From NCBI RefSeq assembly GCF_018271975.1, contig NZ_JAGUCN010000001.1, positions 248,001-312,000 on the forward strand: a stretch of DNA of 64,000 nucleotides, read 5' to 3'. Positions 15,890 to 24,040 of the stretch are shown piece after piece. The position numbers were made by a program, and so were the translations under genes. The DNA comes from Carboxylicivirga mesophila (GTDB lineage: Bacteria > Bacteroidota > Bacteroidia > Bacteroidales > Marinilabiliaceae). The notes beneath the pieces are model-generated. The model saw only the letters and a program-made list of their open reading frames with translations, ran no database searches and was not told the origin of the DNA. The stretch's first letter is position 1; each line of letters begins with the position of its first letter.

Positions 15890-17536
15890 TCAGAATCCAA
15901 AGTTCATACCAAAGGACAGGATGTTATCACCATTCCGGTAATAGGGGTTGGTGTATAGCTCCATGTCAGGCCCGCCAAAGCTGTTTTTAGTTGCTTCAAC
16001 GAAAATAAAGCCATCGTTGATAACCTGGTAAGAGGCTTTAAACGAGATGCTTTGGTTTTTGTAGCGCACCTCGTTTATGAAAGGCAGTCCCAGGCGAATT
16101 TCCCGCTCATCGGTATTAATTTCAGGGTGTTCTTCAGCTTCGCCATTATCAAATATTTTCTGGTAGTCCTTCCCTTTTCTAAACCAGGTATAGCTGGCTC
16201 TGATATCGAGGCCACGGATGGGTTTATAGCCCAATTCGAAATAGACTTCCTCAGCATTGTCACGCAGGTAGTGGCCCATAACGTACTTGTTACTTTTATA
16301 GGTGGTAGTTGGCACAAAGTGTTCATAGACTAAAGGACGTATTCTGGTGTACTCTGCTGTAACCGATGTGTTGGGCAGCAGGTCGGTGGCTCTGAACCCT
16401 ACCTTAATGCCAAAGTCATTGGTCATCTGGTCTTTATTAAACATGTTGGCCAGCCATATTTCATCAATAAACAGGGTGGTGTAGAGGTGCAGGTTTTTGA
16501 TTTGCCGGCTGCTAATATCAAAATACATCTGTGCATTGTGGCCTACCCAATTGTCCCACGAGTTATAGGTGTGGTCAGCTGATTTGTAGAAGAGAAACGG
16601 TACCAGAAAAGTTGGGTTGAAATCAACATCTCCATAAATCACCGAGTTACCAAATGAGATGTTTAGTTTCTGCCATGGGCGAATGGTAAACATATTGGAG
16701 GCGATAAATTTGTTGGCAAATACCTGGCGTTCGCCATTATAAACACCGTAGGTACGCGTTGAGTCAAGTACCTCGCTCACCAGCCAGCCATGGTAATAAT
16801 GAAAATCAATCCATTTGGCAGGTTTCAGGCTAAAGGATATATACCCATAAGAAGGAGCAAGGGCTGAGTTAATTAGTTGGGAATGTTGGTTGTAGCCATG
16901 GCCCCATTGAATATGATCTTTGTGCAGGCCAATGCTGCCCCAGTTCCAGCTATAAACAATGCCACCCCGTGTTTCGGAATAATCGCGGGCATCGTGTTTA
17001 CCTTTGTAAACGACTCCGTCGCGCTGCGAAATGTAGCGTGGTCCGCCCAGGTACTGCGATTCATGATTATCGCGCAGGCTGCCATACACCGCCAGATGCT
17101 TACCAATGGAGCCATAAAACTCGGCACCACCCCAGCGGTGGTAAACTGTTTTATCTCCGTTATTGAAGAACTGTCCGCCAATAATAGGGTTAACTGTTAC
17201 TTTGAAGAGAGAATCGCTGTGGTAAAGCACATCAAAACGTTTATCAAAGTCTTTGCCTGTCGTCAGTTCCTTATTAAAGTCCTTTAAGTAAAACGCTAGT
17301 TCCTGTTGCTGGCGTTTAGTGAGTGAGGAGTGACCATTGGCTTGCTGAAGGGCTTTGGCAATAGTCATGCGCGAATAGGGCTTGATAGCCGAATTAATAT
17401 CTATGATACCCTTGTTGGCCAGTTCATCCACAAAGTCATAAACAGCTTTGTTGCTAATATGATAAGGGACTTCCTGAGCCTGCAAATCTGCCGTTAGCAG
17501 GCTTAAGGTAAATAAGACTAAAAGAGTTCGATACAT
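15890..17536 (-). CDS. Wzi-like capsule assembly protein
   Basis: About 548 residues from the start MYRTLLVLFTLSLLTADLQAQ, which is a clear signal peptide; the longer frame adds 16 codons. The chain shows barrel-type alternation with motifs such as GGIVYSWNWGSIGLHKDHIQWGHGYNQHSQLINSALAPSYGYISFSLKP and ends GMNFGF with a terminal Phe. This matches the capsule assembly Wzi family of outer-membrane barrels, known in E. coli as a surface lectin that anchors capsule. It lies 110 bases upstream of, and on the same strand as, the nucleotide-sugar dehydrogenase gene, supporting a polysaccharide role. Confidence 0.88.
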   Translation of the reverse strand: MYRTLLVLFTLSLLTADLQAQEVPYHISNKAVYDFVDELANKGIIDINSAIKPYSRMTIAKALQQANGHSSLTKRQQQELAFYLKDFNKELTTGKDFDKRFDVLYHSDSLFKVTVNPIIGGQFFNNGDKTVYHRWGGAEFYGSIGKHLAVYGSLRDNHESQYLGGPRYISQRDGVVYKGKHDARDYSETRGGIVYSWNWGSIGLHKDHIQWGHGYNQHSQLINSALAPSYGYISFSLKPAKWIDFHYYHGWLVSEVLDSTRTYGVYNGERQVFANKFIASNMFTIRPWQKLNISFGNSVIYGDVDFNPTFLVPFLFYKSADHTYNSWDNWVGHNAQMYFDISSRQIKNLHLYTTLFIDEIWLANMFNKDQMTNDFGIKVGFRATDLLPNTSVTAEYTRIRPLVYEHFVPTTTYKSNKYVMGHYLRDNAEEVYFELGYKPIRGLDIRASYTWFRKGKDYQKIFDNGEAEEHPEINTDEREIRLGLPFINEVRYKNQSISFKASYQVINDGFIFVEATKNSFGGPDMELYTNPYYRNGDNILSFGMNFGF

Positions 17537-17690
17537 ATGATGTAAGGTTTGATGGGGTCGAATGTAAACAAATCGCCCAACCAAATCAAATCCGACGTGG
17601 CTCCTTTGTCATTGAAATATATAATGTTATCAGGTGTCAGGAGGATTTTGTCAGAGTGAATAGTCCGTTACTCAAAAAAGTGAATGAACA

Positions 17691-18146
17691 TTAATTTGGT
17701 AAGCGGCCAAATACCTTTAACAGCTGCTTATGGAACTTGTGAAAGCCTTTAACCGGTTCGGCAAACATAAAAATGCATTTAGAGTGGATGATTTCCTGCT
17801 GGTATTCTTCGGCAATGGCAATGGTATTTTCGGTATTTGAAAACTGCTGTACCCATATGTTTTTAATGCCTTTATTGATGGCATCCTTTAATACCTTGTC
17901 TGTTTCGTTTTTGGGTGTGATAATGAGTAAGCTTTCGGTATGATCCGGCAGCTCTTTAACAGAGGGGTAGCAAAGGTGCCCGTTAATGTTGTTCGTGTTC
18001 GGATTGATGGGTAGCACCTGATAGCCACTGTTAACCAGTTCATCGAATACCTTGCGACCGAATTTCCGTTCATCGGTGCTGACTCCTGCAATGGCAATGC
18101 TTTGTGCTTTTAAAAAATCGTCAATTTGTTGTTTGGTCACTGTCAT
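17691..18146 (-). CDS. CoA-binding domain protein (YccU-like)
   Basis: A 151-residue protein from the start MTVTKQQIDDFL; the long frame adds ten codons resembling nothing. It is a single Rossmann domain with SIAIAGVSTDERKFGRKVFDELVNSGYQVLPINPNTNNINGHLCYPSVKELP and IKNIWVQQFSNTENTIAIAEEY. This is the CoA_binding-2 family, which carries the fold of succinyl-CoA synthetase alpha but not its ligase domain. Its physiological role is unknown in general. A Cys (HSKCIFMFAEPVKGFHKFHK) near the C-terminus is in the usual place for the family. Confidence 0.85.
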   Translation of the reverse strand: MTVTKQQIDDFLKAQSIAIAGVSTDERKFGRKVFDELVNSGYQVLPINPNTNNINGHLCYPSVKELPDHTESLLIITPKNETDKVLKDAINKGIKNIWVQQFSNTENTIAIAEEYQQEIIHSKCIFMFAEPVKGFHKFHKQLLKVFGRLPN

Positions 18147-18176
18147 GATGATAAGTATTGGGACAACAAATTTCAT

Positions 18177-18453
18177 ATAAAAACCTGTTTATATCAAGCT
18201 TCAGTGTTTTAATAAAAGGATACAGATTAGGTCAGTCGCCTGATGAATTTACTGATGTTGATTGCAGATAGACAAGATGCTATAGAAATGCTTTTAGCCA
18301 TATGGTGTTGGGTTTGTATGAGTAATGCAATAATGGCTAATGGAATGCGTAATTATCGTTTGTGCCAGTAAAAAGAAATGTTCTTTGATTTTTTATTTGA
18401 TTTTCTTTTTTATTTTTGACGCTGCATTTCATAAATAAAACAAAGATTCATAT
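18177..18453. promoter_or_regulatory. upstream region of the IclR gene
   Basis: About 280 bases without a gene. TATTTTTG at 18411-18418 fits the TAnnTTTG -7 box and two TTTG elements lie upstream (18384, 18396) at imperfect spacing. The remaining sequence shows no structure I could name. Confidence 0.5.
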
Positions 18454-19245
18454 ATGAAACTTCAGAATTCAAAGGATGATGAAAAGAACTACTCTGTTCC
18501 TAACTTAGAGCGTGCATTGACCATTATTGAATTGTTAATGGAGTACTCGCATGGACTTACTTTGGCTGAATTGCAAGATAAATTAGGTTTTCCTAAAAGT
18601 TCACTTTTCCGCATAACACAAACGTTAGTTGACCGAAAATATTTAATAAAATGTGAGCAGCCTTCGCGTTTTATTCTATCCAAAAAATTTCTTCATATTG
18701 GTTTATCAACTCTTTCAGAATCAAGTTTAGTTGAAAATAGTTTGCCGGTAATGCGCCAGATAAGAGACGAGTTAAAGGAAACGGTATTATTAGGTTCTTT
18801 GGCAGATCAGCAGGGCGTTCTACTGGAACAGGTACTCGGGCTTCATCCTTTTACCTTTATGTTGAAGATTGGCAAGCGCTTCAATCTACATGCTTCTGCA
18901 CCAGGCAAAGCGATTATTGCTTTTATGCCAACAAGTGAGCAAGAGGTTATTATAGCACGGATGGGTTTTGAAAAATTTAACAACAATACTATAACTACAA
19001 AGAGTGACTATTTGAGGGAGTTAGAGCAGGTGCGAAGCTGTGGGTATAGCTTTGATCATGCTGAAGAATTAGATGGTGTTCATTGTGTAGGTGCACCAAT
19101 CTTTAATCAGTATGGCTACCCTATTGCGGCACTTTGGGTGACAGCCCCTTCTGCAAGATTACCGCATGAAGATTTCGATAAGACTGGAAGAATATTGAAA
19201 GAAGCAGGCTTAACAATCTCGCGTTTATGGGGATTCGATAATTAA
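18454..19245 (+). CDS. IclR-family transcriptional regulator
   Basis: A 263-residue regulator. Residues about 15-80 form the winged helix-turn-helix: VPNLERALTIIELLMEYSHGLTLAELQDKLGFPKSSLFRITQTLVDRKYLIK. The C-terminal effector domain has LHASAPGKAIIAFMP, the IclR signature, and YSFDHAEELDGVHCVGAPIFNQYGYPIAALWVTAP. IclR proteins commonly respond to small organic acids, aromatics or sugars. The gene sits 21 bases before a cytochrome gene and heads a co-oriented block of six genes, which is the reason to infer it controls that block. Confidence 0.95.
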   Translation: MKLQNSKDDEKNYSVPNLERALTIIELLMEYSHGLTLAELQDKLGFPKSSLFRITQTLVDRKYLIKCEQPSRFILSKKFLHIGLSTLSESSLVENSLPVMRQIRDELKETVLLGSLADQQGVLLEQVLGLHPFTFMLKIGKRFNLHASAPGKAIIAFMPTSEQEVIIARMGFEKFNNNTITTKSDYLRELEQVRSCGYSFDHAEELDGVHCVGAPIFNQYGYPIAALWVTAPSARLPHEDFDKTGRILKEAGLTISRLWGFDN

Positions 19246-19266
19246 TCCTGGTTAATTGAATGCACT

Positions 19267-21051
19267 ATGAAAACTGCTCAAATAGCGACACTTACTATTG
19301 TTTTATTATGCATCGTTGGAAACTGCCACTACCTGTTAGGACAACATGTAGTTAATGCTCCTTTATCAACAACTGATGTAGCAAGCGATGAAACGGGAGA
19401 ATATCTTTTTTTACTGCAGAAAACAGCCAAAAGGCTTGATCTAGTATCAGGAAAAGATTATCAAATGATTCACCAATGGTTTTTTCATGATGAACCAACA
19501 GGAGTGGTGGTTAAAGATGGACGTGCCTATGTTACCAGTTCCTTTGCATCAGGTTTAGTTACTGTTATTGATATTTTATCTAAGGAAAAGATCATTGAGA
19601 TAAATGTTCCAATGGGTGCAACTAGTCCGGTATTAAGCCATGATGGAGTTAAGCTGTATGTTTGTTGTCAGTACAATAATTCATTGTTGGAGATAGATCT
19701 GATTTCCAATAAGGTAAAACGGAATGTCTCTTTGTTAAGAGAACCTGCAGGGGCAGCTTTGAGCCATGATGGGAAATACTTATACGTTACTAATTTTCTA
19801 CCTGCTCAACGGGCAGATGTTGAGGTGGTAACTGCCAAAGTATCGGTTGTAGATACTAAAACAATGAAACGTGTTAAAGACATTGCTTTGGCAAATGGGA
19901 GTAATGCGTTGAGAGGTATTTGTATTTCTTCAGATGGCAGGTATGTTTTTATCACGCATAATTTAGGACGTTTTCAGGTGCCTACCTCACAACTGCAACA
20001 AGGATGGATGAACACCAGTGGATTAAGTATCATACATACGGCCTCACAATCTTATTTGGGCACAGTGCTGTTAGACGAACCCGAGTATGGTGCTGCCGGA
20101 ATCTGGGATGTAACGTGCAATGCTGATAAAATGCTTATCAGTCACTCTGGAACACATGATATCAGTGTAATAGACTATGCGGCATTTATTAACAAGTTTG
20201 AACAAACAGATAAAAAGGAAGAACTCTCATACGATTTGCGGTTTTTCACGGATATACGGTATCGGCTAAAAGTTGTTGGTAATGGGCCACGTTCATTATT
20301 GTTAGATGGTGTTCAGGCAATTGTACCAACCTATTTTTCAGATACGCTTAATGTTATAGACCTGGTTAGTCAGCAGATTTATGCGCATGCCCTTAATCCT
20401 GATTTGAAAGAAACCATTGAAAGAAAAGGTGAACGAATCTTCAATGATGCCTCACACTGTTTTCAAGGCTGGCAATCATGCAATGGCTGTCATCCGGGTG
20501 ATGCTCGAACTGATGGAATGAATTGGGATCTTTTGAATGATGGAATAGGGAATTCAAAGAACTGTAAAAGTTTACTTTATGCTCATCAAACTGCACCATC
20601 TATGATTACGGGTATCAGGCCTGATGCTGAAACGGCTGTTAGAGCTGGTTTTAGGCATATTCAATTTGCCGAGATAAGTGAGGAAGATGCCAAGGCTGTT
20701 GATGCTTACCTAAATTCACTTAGGCCATTGCCAAGTCCGTATCTTGTGCAGGGAAGATTAAGTGAAAAGGCAAAACGGGGTAAACAAGTATTTCAGAAAG
20801 CTAGCTGTAATTATTGTCACAGCGGAACGCTATATACTGATATGCAGATGCACAAAATTGGCACTATTGAATTTGAAAAGGGGTGGGATACACCTACACT
20901 CAAGGAAGTGTGGCGAACGGCTCCTTATCTTTTTGATGGTCGTGCAGAGAGTATAGAAACCTTGATAAAGGATTTTAAACACGGTTTGGAAGGGCAAAGA
21001 CTAAAGAAGAAAGAGATAGAGGATTTAATTGAGTATGTTAAATCACTTTAG
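19267..21051 (+). CDS. YVTN beta-propeller di-haem cytochrome c
   Basis: A 594-residue exported protein. After a signal peptide (about 1-25) comes a beta-propeller of YVTN type with repeats such as LSHDGVKLYVCCQYNNSLLEIDL, LSHDGKYLYVTNFLPAQ and ISSDGRYVFITHNLG (about 30-370). The C-terminal third carries two c-type haem sites, CNGCH (405-409) and CNYCH (514-518), plus DTPTLKEVWRTAPYLFDGRAESIETLI, the pattern of di-haem peroxidase/MauG-like cytochromes. Such fusions act in periplasmic electron transfer or oxidation. It is the second gene of the IclR block, with 19 bases to the next gene. The reaction is unknown. Confidence 0.88.
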   Translation: MKTAQIATLTIVLLCIVGNCHYLLGQHVVNAPLSTTDVASDETGEYLFLLQKTAKRLDLVSGKDYQMIHQWFFHDEPTGVVVKDGRAYVTSSFASGLVTVIDILSKEKIIEINVPMGATSPVLSHDGVKLYVCCQYNNSLLEIDLISNKVKRNVSLLREPAGAALSHDGKYLYVTNFLPAQRADVEVVTAKVSVVDTKTMKRVKDIALANGSNALRGICISSDGRYVFITHNLGRFQVPTSQLQQGWMNTSGLSIIHTASQSYLGTVLLDEPEYGAAGIWDVTCNADKMLISHSGTHDISVIDYAAFINKFEQTDKKEELSYDLRFFTDIRYRLKVVGNGPRSLLLDGVQAIVPTYFSDTLNVIDLVSQQIYAHALNPDLKETIERKGERIFNDASHCFQGWQSCNGCHPGDARTDGMNWDLLNDGIGNSKNCKSLLYAHQTAPSMITGIRPDAETAVRAGFRHIQFAEISEEDAKAVDAYLNSLRPLPSPYLVQGRLSEKAKRGKQVFQKASCNYCHSGTLYTDMQMHKIGTIEFEKGWDTPTLKEVWRTAPYLFDGRAESIETLIKDFKHGLEGQRLKKKEIEDLIEYVKSL

Positions 21052-21070
21052 ACTAAAACTTAAATATTAG

Positions 21071-22198
21071 ATGTTTAAAGCTGACTATCATATCGTAACG
21101 TCAACCATTAGTTCCAATGTTGTTGATATGTTTAATGACTGTATTAAACAGTTAAGATCTGGTGAGGGTATTCTGCGCATAGCTGTTTTCTGGAATCCTG
21201 ACGGGAACGAAGGATATGTAGATGATAAAAGGCGACTATTAGCTACTGCTGCTGAACGATTCGGAAACAATCAACCATCTATTAGTTTTATTGCGCAAAA
21301 ACCACTGGATTCAGAAATGGTACTTGAAGTAATACAGGTACCTTGTTGCTTAAATACCCAACTTATCTTTAAAAAATATCATGGTATATCTTATGCAAAA
21401 GTCATTAAGGAGGAGTATTGTGAACTGCACTTATCTGGTGTATCCGCACCTTTGCATTTGAGTGTAAGACAACAAGCCAAGCAGATCTTTCACACAATCA
21501 AAAGCATTCTTGAATGTGAGGGAATGCCTATAAATTCTATTGTGAGACAATGGAACTATATTGAGCGCATTACTGATTTGGATGGTGAGTCACAACGCTA
21601 CCAGTTATTTAACGATGAACGCACTTCGTTTTATGAAATGACAGATTGGCCCAATGGATTTCCGGCAGCAACTGGTATTGGTATGATGGCAGGTGGTATA
21701 GTGGTCGATTGTCTCGCTGTTTCAGGGGTTGATCAGGATCTTCCATTAACCAACCCTCTACAGATTGATGCCCATGCCTACACGCAGGGAGTTTTAATTG
21801 GAGCAGAAGACCAGAATAGAGGAATTAAAACCACGCCCAAGTTTGAACGGGCTAAATATATTGGAAATACCAATAAGGCAATAGTTTATGTCTCTGGCAC
21901 GGCAGCCATAAGAGGAGAGAGTAGTCTTGGTGTAGGTAATGCTGCCAGGCAAACGCAACTAACACTCGAAAATATCAGTCATCTGGTGTCGACGGATAAT
22001 ACAGTAACTCCAGTTTCAGGTGTAAGGTGTCTGGAAATGTTAAGGGTGTATATCAAGCATGAAGAGGATTTTGAAGAGATTAGAGAGGTGTGTTCCCAAT
22101 ACAATGCTGCCGCCAATGTTAGCTACTTATTGGCCGATATATGTAGGGATGAGCTATTGGTTGAAATAGAATCAGTTTTCTCGCTATCGGTAGTGTAA
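21071..22198 (+). CDS. chorismatase/RidA-superfamily protein (FkbO/Hyg5/XanB2-like)
   Basis: A 375-residue cytosolic protein. The middle has VRQWNYIERITDLDGESQRYQLFNDERTSFYE, and the C-terminal half has ATGIGMMAGGIVVDCLAV, NPLQIDAHAY and VYVSGTAAIRGESSLGVGNAARQTQLTLENISHLV. This order is that of chorismatases (FkbO, Hyg5, XanB2), which hydrolyse chorismate to dihydroxy-cyclohexadiene carboxylate or 3-/4-hydroxybenzoate and have two RidA-like halves. The identification rests on remembered motifs. Whether the chorismate-binding residues are intact is not established, so a related RidA-type function is possible. It is inside a block of exported redox proteins, an unexpected setting. Confidence 0.72.
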   Translation: MFKADYHIVTSTISSNVVDMFNDCIKQLRSGEGILRIAVFWNPDGNEGYVDDKRRLLATAAERFGNNQPSISFIAQKPLDSEMVLEVIQVPCCLNTQLIFKKYHGISYAKVIKEEYCELHLSGVSAPLHLSVRQQAKQIFHTIKSILECEGMPINSIVRQWNYIERITDLDGESQRYQLFNDERTSFYEMTDWPNGFPAATGIGMMAGGIVVDCLAVSGVDQDLPLTNPLQIDAHAYTQGVLIGAEDQNRGIKTTPKFERAKYIGNTNKAIVYVSGTAAIRGESSLGVGNAARQTQLTLENISHLVSTDNTVTPVSGVRCLEMLRVYIKHEEDFEEIREVCSQYNAAANVSYLLADICRDELLVEIESVFSLSVV

Positions 22199-22241
22199 CG
22201 GTTAATAATAGAAAAAAGAGAATAACAATAAAACTAATGAC

Positions 22242-22952
22242 ATGAAAAGGAGAGATGCCCTTAAAATGACGGCCTTAGGCTCAGTAGGAGTGGTTGCAGC
22301 AAGTGTCAGCAACTCATGTGCAAGCACTGCTGTAAAAGAGAAAGAATGTGAAAAAACATGCACAAAGATGGTGAAGAGATATACAAATGATGATTACTAT
22401 GTCAATGGACAATTAAGTGCAGATAAAGCACTTCAGGCGTACAAGGAAATGTTTGCGCATTACAATTATCCGTTAGATGAGTTCTTATTGACAAACATGT
22501 TCATTACAGATTTTGGCCTCGGGGATTTTGAAAATGTCGGTATGGCGGGTGTATTTTGGTACAACGATGCAAAACATGGCTACTTTGCGCACGAGATCTT
22601 TTTATTGCCAGGCCAAATGATTGTTGAGCATCAACATTTAGAAACCGAGCATCCGGCTAAGATGGAATCCTGGCATGTACGCCAGGGATCAATCTTTACA
22701 TTTGGTGAGGGTGATGAAACGCCTAACAACCCACCTACACCAGTGAGCCAGAAGGAATTTATCACAGTAAATAACGTTGTTGAATTAAAATGTAATGGCA
22801 TTAATACCTTGAACAGAGCTGAAGCGCCTCACTTTATGATGGCTGGTGCAGAAGGAGCTATTGTGTCAGAGTATGCTAATTATCATGACGGAAATGGCTT
22901 AAGATTTACAAATCCCAGCGTGTCATTTACTGATATACTTGGTAATGTATAG
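22242..22952 (+). CDS. exported cupin, D-lyxose isomerase-like
   Basis: A 236-residue protein whose N-terminus MKRRDALKMTALGSVGVVAAS looks like a Tat signal (RR pair, weak hydrophobic stretch), with a Cys at 26 that might be lipidated although the preceding residues are not a standard lipobox. The core is one cupin: LLPGQMIVEHQHLETEHPAKMESWHVRQGSIFTFGEG and GINTLNRAEAPHFMMAGAEGAIVSEYANYHDG. The pattern E-H-x-H ... K-x-E ... H resembles metal-binding D-lyxose ketol-isomerases (pfam Lyx_isomer). Export of a sugar isomerase-like cupin is unusual. It is fourth in the IclR block. Confidence 0.65.
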   Translation: MKRRDALKMTALGSVGVVAASVSNSCASTAVKEKECEKTCTKMVKRYTNDDYYVNGQLSADKALQAYKEMFAHYNYPLDEFLLTNMFITDFGLGDFENVGMAGVFWYNDAKHGYFAHEIFLLPGQMIVEHQHLETEHPAKMESWHVRQGSIFTFGEGDETPNNPPTPVSQKEFITVNNVVELKCNGINTLNRAEAPHFMMAGAEGAIVSEYANYHDGNGLRFTNPSVSFTDILGNV

Positions 22953-22971
22953 CCCTAAGGGGTGAAAATGG

Positions 22972-23009
22972 AACAGGCCGGGAAGCTGATGTATCAGCCT
23001 CTCCCTGTT
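22972..23009 (+). promoter_or_regulatory. intergenic hairpin within the IclR block
   Basis: AACAGG (22972-22977) pairs with CCTGTT (23004-23009), and GCTGAT (22985-22990) with ATCAGC (22993-22998). There is no T run, so it looks more like an mRNA-processing or attenuating structure than a full terminator. Confidence 0.45.
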
Positions 23010-23062
23010 GCTATTAATTGAGGAAAAAAGCGACTGAACTGGAATCGCAGGAGTTTTGCTAA

Positions 23063-23983
23063 ATGCTATTTGCTAATAATATGAATGGAATACCAATATC
23101 GTGGAGGATAACCTTGTTGATTTTGGCAGCCTTAGTCATGGGGTGTCATAACGATACACCAACGATGCTTATGGCCGGTTCAGGCTGGGATGAAATCGTA
23201 AAGACTGATAAAAATGGTCATATTCTTTGGCGGCATAAGCTTGAACAGGATCAGGAGTGCAATGAAGTAACAGAATTAGCAAATGGAAATATCCTGTATG
23301 CACACCGAACTGGAGCCAAGGTGATTACCGCCAGGCATGAAGTAGTGTGGGAATATTTGGCGCCAGAAGGAACTGAGCTGCAATCAGCATCTGTAACTAA
23401 GGAAGGCAACTACCTCCTGGGGCAATGTGGTTGTCCGGCTAAAATAATGGAGTTTACACCACAAGGTGACAAACTGAAGGAGCTGGTGTTGAATACAGGG
23501 ATTAAGAAGCCTCATTCACAGTTTAGAAGAATTCGTAAAACAGAAAAAGGAACATATTTAGTCCCAATATTAAGTAAGGGTGAGGTGCATGAATATAATG
23601 AGGATGGTCTTTTACTACAGGTCGTTAAAGTTGGCGGCGTTCCATTTTCATTAGTTGTACTGCCAAGTAATAATTGGCTGGTTTCTTTGGGAGATGCACA
23701 TCGTTTAGTCGAAATTAACCCACAAACCAGTGAAGTGATTTGGGAGGTAAATGAATATGATATCGATAGCGTTGCCTTGCAATATGTGGCCGAGGCAATC
23801 AGACTTGAGAATGGGCATACCATTATTTGTAACTGGGGAGGTCATGCCCGTAATAGTCAGCCAACAGCTTTGGTTGTTGAGATTGATTCGGATGCAAATG
23901 TTATCTGGAAACTGGAGGATAAAGATAATTTAGGACTTATTTCAACCATTGATCCGCACTGGCATTTAACATATCTGCGTTGA
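23063..23983 (+). CDS. beta-propeller lipoprotein (PQQ/arylsulfotransferase-like repeats)
   Basis: A 306-residue protein with a signal ending LAALVMGC, a good lipobox. Starts at 23063 (with an AGGAG nine bases before it) or 23081 are both possible. The mature chain has repeated four-stranded blades: EIVKTDKNGHILWRHKLEQDQECNEVTELANGNILYAHR, KVITARHEVVWEYLAPEGTELQSASVTKEGNYLLGQ, RLVEINPQTSEVIWEVNEYDI and ALVVEIDSDANVIWKLED. The ...NGxIxW... pattern is that of PQQ-like and ASST-type propellers. No quinone-binding set could be verified. It probably sits on the periplasmic face as a ligand-binding or redox partner. Confidence 0.75.
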   Translation: MLFANNMNGIPISWRITLLILAALVMGCHNDTPTMLMAGSGWDEIVKTDKNGHILWRHKLEQDQECNEVTELANGNILYAHRTGAKVITARHEVVWEYLAPEGTELQSASVTKEGNYLLGQCGCPAKIMEFTPQGDKLKELVLNTGIKKPHSQFRRIRKTEKGTYLVPILSKGEVHEYNEDGLLLQVVKVGGVPFSLVVLPSNNWLVSLGDAHRLVEINPQTSEVIWEVNEYDIDSVALQYVAEAIRLENGHTIICNWGGHARNSQPTALVVEIDSDANVIWKLEDKDNLGLISTIDPHWHLTYLR

Positions 23984-24040
23984 ATCTGCCTGCAGACCTA
24001 AAGCTAATAGAGTGTTTGTTGCACAAGAAAAAATTGAATA

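Noticed and set aside
16877-17287. 136-residue plus-strand frame inside the Wzi-like gene
   Set aside because: It is an antisense shadow of a well-supported coding region with barrel features.
22972-23009. Full terminator splitting the IclR block
   Set aside because: The hairpin has no T run and the downstream gene has no clear promoter, so the block may still be one unit.
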